A stretch of DNA of 64,000 nt from Polyangia bacterium (GCA_030424595.1 JAUHWG010000007.1:124001-188000); one strand, 5' to 3'. Counted from the first letter of the stretch, positions 45,503 through 57,069 are shown. Notes: a model not told the origin generated them from the letters alone. A program made the numbers and translations.

Positions 45503-45574
45503 CTCGGCCGAGCTCTTCTCTCGGGGGCGCAGTCCCTGGCGGCGCTCTCCTCGGCCGAGCTCTTCTCGGCCGAG
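45503..45574. repeat. Three copies of the palindrome CTCGGCCGAG between convergent genes
   Basis: The exact 10-bp palindrome occurs at 45503-45512, 45550-45559 and 45565-45574. The first two lie in a longer direct repeat, ctctcctcggccgagctctt. They may act as a compact bidirectional terminator, but no T-run is present. Confidence 0.6.
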
Positions 45575-45581
45575 CTGGCGA

Positions 45582-46061
45582 TCAGTCGAAGGCGCCGAGC
45601 GTGAAGGCGAAGGCGATCGCCGCGAAGACGCCGTGGAGGCCGAGGAGCACCTTGATAAAGGTCATCTCGTGGGTCGTCAGGCTGACCCGCTGAGCGGAGG
45701 CGACCTTCGGCCCGTAGAGGGCGTCGTACTCGGCGGTCGCGAGCCTGTCCCGAGGGTCCTCAAGGCCCTCCTCGAGCTCGCGCAGCTTGGCGTACCACCA
45801 GCTCATCAGCCGCTGGTAGGCCTCGAGCGAGCGCATCCAGTGGAGGCAGGCGATGACCCCCGCGCTCAGGAGAACGAGGATGACGAACATCCGCGGGAGG
45901 ATCGCCAGCTGCTCGCCGCGCATGACGAAGGCCATCGCCGCGAGGAGGGCCGTGTTCACGCCGAGGCCGAGGCTAGAGGCCGCCTGCCGCCGCTTGAGCA
46001 GGCTCTGGGCCCTCTCCCACGCGCGGGCGTAGGTGGCCGGATCGAGGCCATCGTCGCGCAT
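45582..46061 (-). CDS. Small membrane protein coupled to pgi, 159 aa
   Basis: The ATG at 46061 overlaps the pgi stop codon (TGATG), so it is translated after pgi. Three hydrophobic segments can be seen: about 30-47 and 52-72 (two helices separated by a short turn), and about 133-155 at the C-terminus. Between them is a charged amphipathic region (WWYAKLRELEEGLEDPRDRL). The two-helix start followed by a Trp-rich stretch recalls RipA-type octameric membrane proteins, but this is only a guess. No function is assigned. Confidence 0.75.
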   Translation of the reverse strand: MRDDGLDPATYARAWERAQSLLKRRQAASSLGLGVNTALLAAMAFVMRGEQLAILPRMFVILVLLSAGVIACLHWMRSLEAYQRLMSWWYAKLRELEEGLEDPRDRLATAEYDALYGPKVASAQRVSLTTHEMTFIKVLLGLHGVFAAIAFAFTLGAFD

Positions 46062-47641
46062 CAGGCGGGGCTCTCGGCGAGGCGGAAGGTCGCGGTCTGG
46101 GGATCGTCGCCGGTCTGGAGGAGACGACCGTTGGCGGCGAGGCGGCGCAGGCTCTGCCAGGCGGCGAGAGGGTCGTCGCCGGAGCGAGCGGCGAGGGCAG
46201 GCGCGGTCAGCCCGGGTTCGCCGGCGGCCGCTCGCAGGAGGGCGAGGAGCCGACCCTGGCGCTGGAGCACGGCCTTGGCGGCGACCTTGCCGGCCTCGAC
46301 CCCCGGCTGGTGGTAGGCGTTGACGTCGATGAGCTCGGCGTAGAGGCCGACCGCGCGCTCGAAGAGGGCGATGGTCGCCCCGAGGCTGCGGGCGTCGAGC
46401 TCGCCGAGGACGAGCGTCGCGCTCGCCCGCCCGCGCTCGCGGAGCGCCGCCTGGGTCCCCTGGAAGAAGCCGTCGAGGCAGTCGCCGGAGGTCACCCCGG
46501 GCTCGACCTCGACAGCCGACGCCTCGGGGCCGTCGCGGAGGACCCGGACGAAGAGGGCGAAGAAATTGTCGAGGCCGTCGCGGAGCTGCTGGACGTAGGC
46601 GTGCTGATCGGTCGAGCCCTTGTTGCCGTAGACGCTGAGGCCCTGCCAGACCTCTTCGCCCCTGCGATCGAGGCGCTTGCCGAGGGACTCCATCACCAGC
46701 TGCTGGAGGTAGCGCGAGAGGAGGATCAGGGCGTCGCGGTAGGGGAGGGCGACCATGTCCTTGGCCCCGTGACCCTCGCCCAGGTGGTGCCACATCAGGG
46801 CGAGGAGCGCCGCGGGGTTCTCGCGGGGGGTCGCCCGGGTCTGCCGGTCCATCGCCGCGGCGCCGCTCAGGAGCCCGCGCCAGTCGAGCCCGAGGAGCGC
46901 CGCCGGCAGGAGGCCGACCGCGGCGAGGACCGAGGTGCGACCGCCGACCCAGTCCCACATCGGCACGATCGCCCGCCAGCCCTCGGCCTCCGCCCGCTTG
47001 GCGAGCTTTGAGCCGGCGCCGGTGATCGCGATCGCCTGATCGCCGAAGCGCAGCCCGGCGCGCTCACAGGCGGCGGCGACCTCGAGCATGCCGTTGCGGG
47101 TCTCGACCGTGGACCCGGACTTCGAGACCACGAGCACGAGCGTATGGGCGAGGGATCCCAGCGCGCCGAGGGTGCGGGCGATCCCCGCGGGATCCGTGTT
47201 GTCGAGGACCCGCAGCGGGAGCCCCCCGGGGCCGACGCCGAGGGCGTCCGCGAGGAGCTGAGGTCCCAGGGCCGAGCCGCCGACGCCGACGAGGAGCGCC
47301 TCGCGGAAGGGGCCGCCGTCCGCGGCGGAGAGCGCCCCGGAGCGGACGCGCTTGGCGATGTCGTCGACCTGCGCCCACATCGAGGTGATCGCCGCGCGGA
47401 TCTCCGGCGTCGGCGCGAGCTCCGGGTCGCGGAGCCAGTAGTGGCCGACCTGGCGCCCCTCGTCCGGGTTGGCGACAGAGCCGCCCTCGAGGGTGTGCAT
47501 CGCCTCGATCGCCCGCTCGAGCTGGGCGAAGAGCTCCGGGTCTGCGTCGTCGAGGCCGGCGTCGGCGAGGTCGAGCTCGATCGCCGGCTCGTCCAGGGTC
47601 ACTCGCCAGCGGAGATAGGAGTCCATGGTCGCGGTGTCCAT
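46061..47641 (-). CDS. pgi: Glucose-6-phosphate isomerase, 526 aa
   Basis: The enzyme interconverts glucose 6-phosphate and fructose 6-phosphate in glycolysis. Motifs present are LLVGVGGSALGPQ (phosphate site), VSKSGSTVETR, MWDWVGGRTSV (family signature region) and YGNKGSTDQHAYVQQLRDG. It resembles the shorter cyanobacterial-type isomerases: the N-terminus is short, and the last about 90 residues after NAYHQPGVEAGK form a helical extension (LTAPALAARSGDDPLAAWQ) like a small winged helix. ATG 47626 is an alternative start. It is coupled to the small membrane-protein gene. Confidence 0.95.
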   Translation of the reverse strand: MDTATMDSYLRWRVTLDEPAIELDLADAGLDDADPELFAQLERAIEAMHTLEGGSVANPDEGRQVGHYWLRDPELAPTPEIRAAITSMWAQVDDIAKRVRSGALSAADGGPFREALLVGVGGSALGPQLLADALGVGPGGLPLRVLDNTDPAGIARTLGALGSLAHTLVLVVSKSGSTVETRNGMLEVAAACERAGLRFGDQAIAITGAGSKLAKRAEAEGWRAIVPMWDWVGGRTSVLAAVGLLPAALLGLDWRGLLSGAAAMDRQTRATPRENPAALLALMWHHLGEGHGAKDMVALPYRDALILLSRYLQQLVMESLGKRLDRRGEEVWQGLSVYGNKGSTDQHAYVQQLRDGLDNFFALFVRVLRDGPEASAVEVEPGVTSGDCLDGFFQGTQAALRERGRASATLVLGELDARSLGATIALFERAVGLYAELIDVNAYHQPGVEAGKVAAKAVLQRQGRLLALLRAAAGEPGLTAPALAARSGDDPLAAWQSLRRLAANGRLLQTGDDPQTATFRLAESPA

Positions 47642-48234
47642 CGGTCGTCCGGACTATCGCCGGCCGCGCTTCGACCCGCAAGCGCAGGAGAGCGGCGAAT
47701 CGGGGCGTATTCGTCGGATCTCCGCGGCTGGCGTGGCTGAGGCCGGCGCCGCCCTGGCCGCGTGCCCGTCCTCCCGCGATCTCCTCGATCCGGGGAGGAG
47801 CGGAGCGAGGCGCGGCGACGTTGCCCATGTCCGGGCCTTGGCGCTCGGTGCCGGTGCTCCGGTCGCCGCGACCGCGGGCTGAGGCCTTGGCTGCGTCCCT
47901 GGTCGCCCCATGAGCATCGCGGTGCTGTGAGGTTTGCTCCTCAGCTCGATCGTCCTCGGGGCGATCATTGCGACGTGTCTTCACAAACATGTTTGGAGGA
48001 GCATGTGTTTTCAGCCTCTCGCCTGCGTTCGGACGACATCCGCGAATCCCGCTTCGATGGGCGGCCGGAGCCCTCGCCAGGACCGAGGACTAACAGACCC
48101 CTAGAAACGGAGTCAGCGTCGAGATTCACCGTGTTTCAGCATTCATATTTTTCAGCGCATATGATCTTTTGCACTCGGAGGGACGTGTCCATTCTCCTCG
48201 CATGGCCGGCGCATTCCCCTACTGTGCGCCGACC
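47642..48234. other. 593-bp divergent intergenic region with AT-rich patches
   Basis: No supported gene lies here. The pgi-proximal 250 bp are ordinary GC-rich DNA; an open frame at 47625-47882 has no family support. There is an exact 12-bp palindrome at 47984-47995 and, at about 48120-48175, an unusually AT-rich stretch containing TATGAT (48160-48165), which could be the -10 region of the downstream lipoprotein promoter. No clear -35 was found. Confidence 0.5.
47984..47995. promoter_or_regulatory. Exact 12-bp palindrome CAAACATGTTTG
   Basis: This palindrome is markedly AT-rich for the genome. A related half (gcatgtgttttc) follows at 48001. It is a candidate operator between pgi and the 48235 lipoprotein gene. 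Confidence 0.35.
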
Positions 48235-49719
48235 ATGCAAGGAATCACTCAGCTTATGGACGGCTCGGTCGGAGGCTTGGCGCGGACGCTCATCGCGGCC
48301 ACGCTCGTATGCGCATGCTCTGGCGGCTCGGAGGACACGGAGGCGAGCGCCACCGAGGCTGCGACCGAGGGCAGCGGCGACTCCCAGACGAGCGGGGCCT
48401 CCGGCGCCAGCGCTTCCACCGGTGCGACGAGCGGTGCGACGAGCGGTGACACCGCGGATACGGCCGATACGAGCGACACCGGCGAGCCCGCGGTCCCCCA
48501 CGCGCTGGGGACGATCGTGCTCAGCGAGAGTCACCCCGCGGGCGGCGGCTCGTCGACCCCCTTCGTCTCCGCGGTCTTTCAGCCGAACACCGAGGCCGCG
48601 GCGGCCGAGGGCTGCTTCGAGAACGTCGGCGGCTGTCGGATCGCGCTGGCGCCGGAGTGCGGAGACGGCTGTGACGCCGAGGAGTACTGCACCTTCGACG
48701 ACGCCTGCGCCCCGACCTGCACCCGGATCTGCGACGCCCAGTGCGGCGAGGGCGAGGTCTGCTACTTCCCCGCCCCGAACAACCCCGGCTGCAAAAAGGT
48801 CGAGTCCTTTGACGCCGGCGCGCTGACCTTCATCGACACTCCGCTGCCGATCAACCTCTTCCCGCCCTACGCCTTTAGCGGCGATAACGGCTCGCCCTTC
48901 GCGCCGAAGGGGGCCTCCTCGGTGCAGGCCTCAGGGGCCGCCAACGCCGGTTTTGAGGCCTTCGTGGCCGACTTCACCGGGACCGAGTTTATCTCGACCT
49001 CGCCCTCGCTCAAGGACCTCTCGCTCAGCCAGGTCTTCGGTGACGGCCCGCTGCCGGTGAAGTGGCAGCCCGGCGACGGCGAGGTCATGGTCACCGTGCT
49101 GGTCACCGCCGACGACTTCAGCAGCGGTCAGCTCCAGTGTGCGGCGGACGACGCGAGCGGAGCGCTCGACGTGCCGCGCGAGGCGATCCTCGCGGCGATC
49201 GACGACGGCAACGTCTCCGGCATGACGATCTCGGTCCAGCGTCGACGGACCGACACGACCAAGGACCTGAGCACCAAGGGGACCCTGACCGGCGTCACCG
49301 TCGAGCCGGTCGGTTGGGTCGACGTCGTGACGATGTCGACGGAGAACCACACCTTCGTCGGCTGCGGCACGGACGAGCTCTTCTGCGGCGACGAGTGCAT
49401 CGACGTCAGCTACGACGACAACAATTGCGGTGGTTGCGGCGAGGTGTGCTCCGACGACGAGTCCTGCGAGGACGGCGACTGCGTCGGCATGATCCTCCCC
49501 TGCGGCTGGAATTTTCGCCAGGACTACTACGACTGTGAGGGCAACGGAGGCACCCCGAGCGCTGAGGATCCGATGATGCTCGCCCCCTACGCCTGCCCCG
49601 ATCAGCCCCTCGAGATGGGGAGCGAGTGCGGCGACGTCGACAACCTCGGCTGCTGCGACGCGGAGGGCAACCTCTGGTACTGCGGCGAGATGACTCTCAT
49701 CTCCGAGATCTGCGACTGA
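48235..49719 (+). CDS. Cys-rich hypothetical lipoprotein, about 494 aa
   Basis: ATG 48235 (or 48256) precedes Arg17, a hydrophobic core and lipobox TLVCAC (Cys28). The linker (about 30-85) is rich in Ser, Gly, Ala and Thr (GATSGATSGDT). The next domain contains CFENVGGCRIALAPECGDGC and a Cys cluster (CTRICDAQCGEGEVCYF). The central beta-rich part (about 190-380) has no recognised family. The C-terminal part has an LCGDECIDVSYDDNNCGGCG-like unit of the type seen in myxobacterial surface proteins, then more Cys-rich sequence. It is likely a surface protein held by disulfides. It is a single gene with its own terminator at 49754. Confidence 0.82.
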   Translation: MQGITQLMDGSVGGLARTLIAATLVCACSGGSEDTEASATEAATEGSGDSQTSGASGASASTGATSGATSGDTADTADTSDTGEPAVPHALGTIVLSESHPAGGGSSTPFVSAVFQPNTEAAAAEGCFENVGGCRIALAPECGDGCDAEEYCTFDDACAPTCTRICDAQCGEGEVCYFPAPNNPGCKKVESFDAGALTFIDTPLPINLFPPYAFSGDNGSPFAPKGASSVQASGAANAGFEAFVADFTGTEFISTSPSLKDLSLSQVFGDGPLPVKWQPGDGEVMVTVLVTADDFSSGQLQCAADDASGALDVPREAILAAIDDGNVSGMTISVQRRRTDTTKDLSTKGTLTGVTVEPVGWVDVVTMSTENHTFVGCGTDELFCGDECIDVSYDDNNCGGCGEVCSDDESCEDGDCVGMILPCGWNFRQDYYDCEGNGGTPSAEDPMMLAPYACPDQPLEMGSECGDVDNLGCCDAEGNLWYCGEMTLISEICD

Positions 49720-49753
49720 TCCCGAGCGCCCGACAACGCCATTGATGGCGGGA

Positions 49754-49786
49754 GAGAGGCCCCTCCGGGGGCCTCTCGATTCTTGT
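49754..49786. terminator. Strong hairpin terminator between convergent genes
   Basis: GAGAGGCCCC (49754-49763) pairs exactly with GGGGCCTCTC (49768-49777) around a TCCG loop, followed by GATTCTTGTG. It can serve both the 48235 lipoprotein and the convergent uridylyltransferase gene. Confidence 0.85.
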
Positions 49787-49801
49787 GCTCCGACGCCGAG
49801 G

Positions 49802-50941
49802 CTAGCTCACGCCAAAGTCGCCGAGGTGTGCCTCGACCCACGTGCGGGCAGCGGTGAGGTCTGCGCGGGTCTTGATCGGGACGAAGCGCTCGTCGCGGTC
49901 GACCTCGACGTAGGCGGCGCTCAGGTGCTCGGTGATCTGGCCTATCAGGCGCTCAAACTGGACAAGGTCGATCTCGGCGCCGTCGCTCCAGCGGAGCCTC
50001 CGCGCGACCGGAAAGTACGTCAGCGGCGGCATGCTGCCGAGGGCGTCGAGGGTCAGCCAGAGGGTGTTGGTGTTGAAGTGGTGGTAGCGCTCCGGATCGG
50101 TCGAGGTCGGCAGGCGGAAGCCCTCGACGATCACCGGCCGGCCGCGGACCTCGGCGATGCAGCCGCCGACATCCCCAGGTCGACGGCGGACCACCTCGAC
50201 CGACACCGCGGCGCCGCTCTCCACCGCCGCGAGGTGCTGGCCGAGGGCGTGGGGGTCGAGGGTCGCGCCGAGGTTGTCGACGTTCGAGACCAGGACGTGG
50301 CGGATCCCGCGGGCGCGGAGGCGGTCGACGAGGCCGCTGCGGACCGCCCGCTCCAACGTGTCGCCGTGGCCAGGCGCCGCGTAGAGGGCGCTCTGCGGCA
50401 TCGTCTCGGCGCCGGGACGGTCGCAGAGACGGCCGCCGTCGGGGTCGATCCGGGGGAGGAGAGACTGATCAAAGGTCAGGCGATCCGAGGCGGCGACGCC
50501 GGCCCAGTCGATCGCCGCGAGGTGCTCATCGCTCGCCGCTCGGGTGGCGAAGGAGCACATGACGATCGCCGGGATCGTCGCGCCCAGACGCTCGGCCGTC
50601 GCCCGCACGGCGCCGAGCTTGAGCGCGAGGAAAGATCGCTCCGCCTCGGCGCCGAGGACCGGGACGACCCCCTTGACGAGGCCGCCGAAGCGGGTCGCCA
50701 GGCCGCCGTTGAGGATCAGGGCCGCGACCTCGCCGGCGCGCAAGGAGGCCTCTCCGGCGGCTCTGCGCTCGGCACGGGCCTCGGCTGCGGGCCGCACCAG
50801 CCGCGGATCGTCGACGGCGAGGGGCGGGGGCGGGGCTGCGAGGCGGGCGCGCTCGCGGCTGAGCTCCCCCGCGACGAAGGCCCGCCGAAGCTCGGCGAAG
50901 AGCGCGTGATCGTAGGGGAGGGCGGCGTTCGTCGGCTGCAC
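49802..50941 (-). CDS. UTP--glucose-1-phosphate uridylyltransferase-like (UDPGP family), 379 aa
   Basis: This protein belongs to the eukaryote-type UDPGP family, not the bacterial GalU type. It has the nucleotide-binding loop ALILNGGLATRFGGLVKGVV, the Mg-site segment LVSNVDNLGATLDPH, HHFNTNTLWLTLDAL and the C-terminal RFVPIKTRADL. GTG 50941 is the start. UDP-glucose would serve polysaccharide synthesis. At 379 residues it is shorter than the typical about 470, mainly at the C-terminus. It may use another sugar phosphate. It lies 93 bp downstream of a lipoprotein gene on the same strand. Confidence 0.85.
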   Translation of the reverse strand: MQPTNAALPYDHALFAELRRAFVAGELSRERARLAAPPPPLAVDDPRLVRPAAEARAERRAAGEASLRAGEVAALILNGGLATRFGGLVKGVVPVLGAEAERSFLALKLGAVRATAERLGATIPAIVMCSFATRAASDEHLAAIDWAGVAASDRLTFDQSLLPRIDPDGGRLCDRPGAETMPQSALYAAPGHGDTLERAVRSGLVDRLRARGIRHVLVSNVDNLGATLDPHALGQHLAAVESGAAVSVEVVRRRPGDVGGCIAEVRGRPVIVEGFRLPTSTDPERYHHFNTNTLWLTLDALGSMPPLTYFPVARRLRWSDGAEIDLVQFERLIGQITEHLSAAYVEVDRDERFVPIKTRADLTAARTWVEAHLGDFGVS

Positions 50942-51034
50942 GTCGATCGGACGTCCCCGGGGTGAGGCGGCGACGTCGGCCGATTCTCAGGGGTGAGGGG
51001 CGGGCTGTCGAGGGCAAATCGGGCGACAGCAGGC

Positions 51035-51865
51035 TCAGTTGGGCACGTAGCAGGCTCCGACCCACTCGTATCCCGGTGCGGGATCGGTGAAGGCGGGGTT
51101 GCAGGTCGCCGGCGATGCGCATGTGTCCGCGGCCTCGGTGTCACAGAGCGGGGTGCAGCAAAACCCCGTCGGCGAGGCGCAGTTCGGGATCAGCTGCCCC
51201 GCCTCGCAGACGTAGCCCTGGCTGCACCCGCGATCGCCCTCGACCAAGCATTGCGCGGTCTCCTGGCCGATGTCGACCTCGGTGGGGAACTGGCAGGCGA
51301 AGGCGTCGTTGGTCTGACGACACTCGAGCCCCGTCTTGCAAACGGGAACCTGCGGGTCACAGCTGTCGGCGCAGATCGGGACGTCGTTGAAGGTGTTCTC
51401 GATGCAGCTGCCGCCGGCACAGTCGCCGTCGTTGACGCAGAGGGGGACGCAGATGCCGGTCGATCCCTCGGGGGTGTCCCAGGCGCAGATCGTGCTCGGC
51501 GGGCAGGCGTCCTGACCGTTCTCGGGGGCAGGGGAGCAGGCTTCGTAGAGGTCGTGGAGGCTGTCCTTCGGCACACAGTCGTAGAGGTTTTGCAGGCCGC
51601 CTTGGAGGACCGCCGTGCACTTCTCATCGTCCGCGCAGGTGCTGAGGTCCGCAGGATCGCAGCGGTACTCGGGGAGCGACTGACCCTGGGTCGGATCGCC
51701 GCTCCCCTGGGTCGGGTCGCCGCTCCCCTGGGTCGGGTCCGACCCGGTCTCTGTCGCCATGTCGGCGGTCGTCGTCGGGTCTTCGGTGGGGATCTGTTGG
51801 CAGGCGAGGACGCCAGCGAGCGAGCCCGCGAGGATCAGGTGCCGAAGACGACCGATGTAGACCAT
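51035..51865 (-). CDS. Cys-rich lipoprotein, 276 aa
   Basis: The frame is open from 52345 across the preceding gene, but ATG 51865 starts the signal peptide MVYIGRLRHLILAGSLAGVL with Cys22. The linker (about 25-60) has three DPTQGSG units encoded by an 18-bp repeat at about 51683-51735. The rest contains about 25 cysteines in pairs and short loops (CVNDGDCAGGSC, CDSCDPQVPVCKTGLECRQT-like spacing), typical of small disulfide-rich surface domains in this group. No catalytic motif is visible. It lies 35 bp after the HEPN-like gene and may be in the same transcript. Confidence 0.82.
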   Translation of the reverse strand: MVYIGRLRHLILAGSLAGVLACQQIPTEDPTTTADMATETGSDPTQGSGDPTQGSGDPTQGQSLPEYRCDPADLSTCADDEKCTAVLQGGLQNLYDCVPKDSLHDLYEACSPAPENGQDACPPSTICAWDTPEGSTGICVPLCVNDGDCAGGSCIENTFNDVPICADSCDPQVPVCKTGLECRQTNDAFACQFPTEVDIGQETAQCLVEGDRGCSQGYVCEAGQLIPNCASPTGFCCTPLCDTEAADTCASPATCNPAFTDPAPGYEWVGACYVPN

Positions 51866-51900
51866 AAGAGAGAGGCTATCAGCCCGCGGGGCGGGTCGCG

Positions 51901-52392
51901 CTACTTCGCCGCGAGGTCCGAGGCGTCGCCCTCGGCCTGGGTTGTGCGGGCGAAGCGTGCGACCCCGGCGGTCGCGGCGTCGATGATCATCGACGCCAGC
52001 TCGAGAGAGCGCTCTGCCGGGACGTGCGGAGCCGCGCCGAGCTGGACGAGGCCCTGGGGTGGGACCACCGGAATCTCGAGCAGGCGAGCGCATGCGCTCG
52101 GCGCCGAGGGGGGGAGGTGCATCGCCGCCGGGTCCGACTCGGCGGCCAGCGCTCGGAGGTGATCGATGTAGCTCCGACCCCAGCGTCGGGTGGCTCCGAC
52201 GACGTCGCCGGTCACCCGGCCAAAGGCGACCAGGAGACCGTTGAGCGCCATCCCAGCGGCCCGTCGCGCGTAGGTGATCGCCGCCCGCCGCGAGCTGACC
52301 TTGGACTGACCGCTGGCGAGATCGGCGGCGGCCGCCCGGAGCCACTCGTCGGCGCTCAGGCGGAAGAGCCAGTGCTCGGGGTCATGGCTCAT
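51901..52392 (-). CDS. HEPN-like alpha-helical protein, 163 aa
   Basis: The product is all helical, without signal peptide. The N-terminal half (SADEWLRAAAADLASGQSKV, then ARRAAGMALNGLLVAF) follows the heptad pattern of HEPN four-helix bundles. An Rx4H sequence (RSYIDH, about residues 73-78) has the spacing of the HEPN ribonuclease motif, although the residue after Arg is Ser, not the common polar Asn or Asp. There is no adjacent nucleotidyltransferase (MNT) partner. The assignment is tentative. The gene follows, after a 68-bp spacer full of element repeats, the Thr-tail lipoprotein gene. Confidence 0.6.
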   Translation of the reverse strand: MSHDPEHWLFRLSADEWLRAAAADLASGQSKVSSRRAAITYARRAAGMALNGLLVAFGRVTGDVVGATRRWGRSYIDHLRALAAESDPAAMHLPPSAPSACARLLEIPVVPPQGLVQLGAAPHVPAERSLELASMIIDAATAGVARFARTTQAEGDASDLAAK

Positions 52393-52405
52393 CGACTGGC
52401 AGCCC

Positions 52406-52447
52406 GTGGTGAAAGTCCTGTGGTGAAAGTCCCGTGGTGAAAGTCCC
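52406..52447 (+). repeat. Three 14-bp tandem copies of the element core GTGGTGAAAGTCCC
   Basis: gtggtgaaagtcct and two copies of gtggtgaaagtccc follow each other, preceded by ggcagccc as in the element end at 60226. This appears to be the terminal repeat of the dispersed element, amplified in tandem with GT for GC in the core. Confidence 0.85.
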
Positions 52448-52460
52448 GTGGGCTCTCGCG

Positions 52461-53093
52461 CTAGGTGGTGCCGGTGGTGCCGGTCGTCGTGGCGTCGGTG
52501 GTCGAGCCGGTGCCGTCGGTGGTGGCGTCGGTGGTGGTGCCGTCGGTGGTGGTCCCGACGGTGGTGGTGCCGTCGGTGGTGGTGCCGTCGGTGGTGGTGC
52601 CGTCGGTGGTGGTGCCGTCGGTGGTGGTGCCGTCGGTGGTGGTGCCGACGGTGGTGGTGCCGTCAGTGGTGGTGCCGTCGGTGGTCGAGCCGGTCCCGTC
52701 GGTGGTCGACGAGCCCTCCGTAGTCGAGGTCGACGAGGTCGCGCTGTCGCTAGCGCCGCTCGTCTCGACCCCGAAGTCGCGCTTGTTCTGCGGGTAGCCG
52801 TCTGCGGTCGGGTCGACAGCGCTGTCGCCGGAGTCGTACTCGTCCGCCTCGGCCGCCGGGATGCAGATGCCCGCGGCGGCGTTCGGGTAGCAGCAGCCCT
52901 CGCCCTGGCCGGGGGCGTCGCAGTTGCTGCTCTCGAGCGCCTTGTAGCCCTCGGCGGCGCACTGAAGACCGGCCTTGCAGTCCGTGGCGCAGCGGCAGGC
53001 GTCACCCTCACCGGCCTTGCAGGCCGAGAAGGAGAGGGCGGTGAACGCGGCCAGGGCGGCGACGGCGCGGAGTCCGAGGGAGAGGTTGGGCAT
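52461..53093 (-). CDS. Lipoprotein with Cys-rich core and Thr-rich repetitive C-terminal tail, 210 aa
   Basis: Its ATG overlaps the greA stop codon (TGATG), so it is translationally coupled to greA. The signal peptide ends in SFSAC (Cys25). A small Cys-rich domain follows (residues 25-80, with CRCATDC and a GCC pair). The last about 95 residues are a low-complexity tail of repeated Thr-Thr-Asp-Gly-Thr units encoded by 15-bp repeats, ending DATTTGTTGTT. The tail ends the protein rather than linking domains, and is nearly the same in the lipoprotein at 57831-58430. Such Thr-rich tails could be O-glycosylated; that is inference. A run of dispersed element repeats starts just after its TAG. Confidence 0.85.
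   Translation of the reverse strand: MPNLSLGLRAVAALAAFTALSFSACKAGEGDACRCATDCKAGLQCAAEGYKALESSNCDAPGQGEGCCYPNAAAGICIPAAEADEYDSGDSAVDPTADGYPQNKRDFGVETSGASDSATSSTSTTEGSSTTDGTGSTTDGTTTDGTTTVGTTTDGTTTDGTTTDGTTTDGTTTDGTTTVGTTTDGTTTDATTDGTGSTTDATTTGTTGTT
52464..52720 (-). repeat. 15-bp tandem repeats encoding a Thr-rich tail
   Basis: About twelve units of ggtggtgccgtcggt with single-base variants (gtcgtggcg, ccgacg) encode the tail of the lipoprotein. They suggest frequent length change by slippage. Confidence 0.9.
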
Positions 53094-53581
53094 CAGTCGA
53101 TCGCCTTGTACTCGATCTTGACGACCTCGTACTCGCGGTCACCCTTCGGCAGCTTGACGAGGACATCGTCGCCGACCTGCTTGCCGACCATCGCCCGTGC
53201 GATCGGCGCGGTGATCGAGATCTTGCCTGCGACGACGTCGGACTCGTCCTCGCCGACGAGGCAGTAGGTGACCGTCGTGTCGTTGTCGAGATCCTCCATG
53301 GTCACCGTCGCGCCGAAGGTCACGCGGTCGGACTTGATCGAGGTCGGGTCGATCACGTCGGCGCGGGCGATCTTGTAGTCGAGGAAGCGCATTCGCCCGT
53401 CGATCTCCGCCTGCTTGTCCTTGGCGGCGTGATATTCGGCGTTCTCGCGGAGGTCGCCGTGACCGAGGGCCTCCTCGATGTCACGGACGTTCTTCATTCG
53501 CTCGACCTCGCGGAGCTGTTTGAGCTCAGCGCGGAGCTTCTTGAGACCTGCGGGGGTCATCGGAAACTTGTCTGCGGGCAT
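53093..53581 (-). CDS. greA: Transcription elongation factor GreA, 162 aa
   Basis: GreA enters the secondary channel of RNA polymerase and stimulates cleavage of backtracked RNA. The N-terminal coiled coil has FPMTPAGLKKLRAELKQL and the tip region GDLRENAEYHAAKDKQAEID with the acidic residues for catalysis. The C-terminal FKBP-like domain has ISITAPIARAMVGKQVGDDV and ends in YEVVKIEYK. It is complete and of usual length. The next gene downstream, a Thr-tail lipoprotein, starts within its stop codon. Confidence 0.96.
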   Translation of the reverse strand: MPADKFPMTPAGLKKLRAELKQLREVERMKNVRDIEEALGHGDLRENAEYHAAKDKQAEIDGRMRFLDYKIARADVIDPTSIKSDRVTFGATVTMEDLDNDTTVTYCLVGEDESDVVAGKISITAPIARAMVGKQVGDDVLVKLPKGDREYEVVKIEYKAID

Positions 53582-53710
53582 CTCTACTCTTGCCTGATTC
53601 TCGGCCCGAGGGGTTCTCGGGCCCCGCTAGGGGTTAACTGGGCTCGCTACCGTACTCGAAGAGGGGCGCCCTTGCACCCCCGGTCGGCATCGTCGGCCAT
53701 CTGGGACGCT

Positions 53711-53785
53711 GTGGTGAAAGTCCCGCGTGCTCGCGATACGCTCAGCCCAGCACGTCTCGGGCGAAACGCCGGGCTAGTGTACACC
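53711..53785 (+). repeat. Partial copy of the dispersed element
   Basis: gtggtgaaagtcccgcgtgc then tcgcgatacg matches the left terminal repeat of the 60226-60391 element. The sequence gggcgaaacgccgggctagt about 40 bp on resembles its interior (cgacgaaacgccgctgtact). The right end is missing. It lies between carB and greA. Confidence 0.6.
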
Positions 53786-53800
53786 TGACGACACGCGGCC

Positions 53801-57037
<3,237 letters not shown>

Positions 57038-57069
57038 GATGTCTCCTGCTAGCCGTTGAGCGTGCGCGC

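Noticed and set aside
47625..47882. An 85-codon frame in the pgi upstream region
   Set aside because: No ribosome-binding site, no family, overlaps the pgi start; composition is ordinary for non-coding GC-rich DNA.
47064..47990. A minus-strand frame covering the start of pgi and the spacer
   Set aside because: It is out of frame with pgi and Arg/Gly-rich, without motif.
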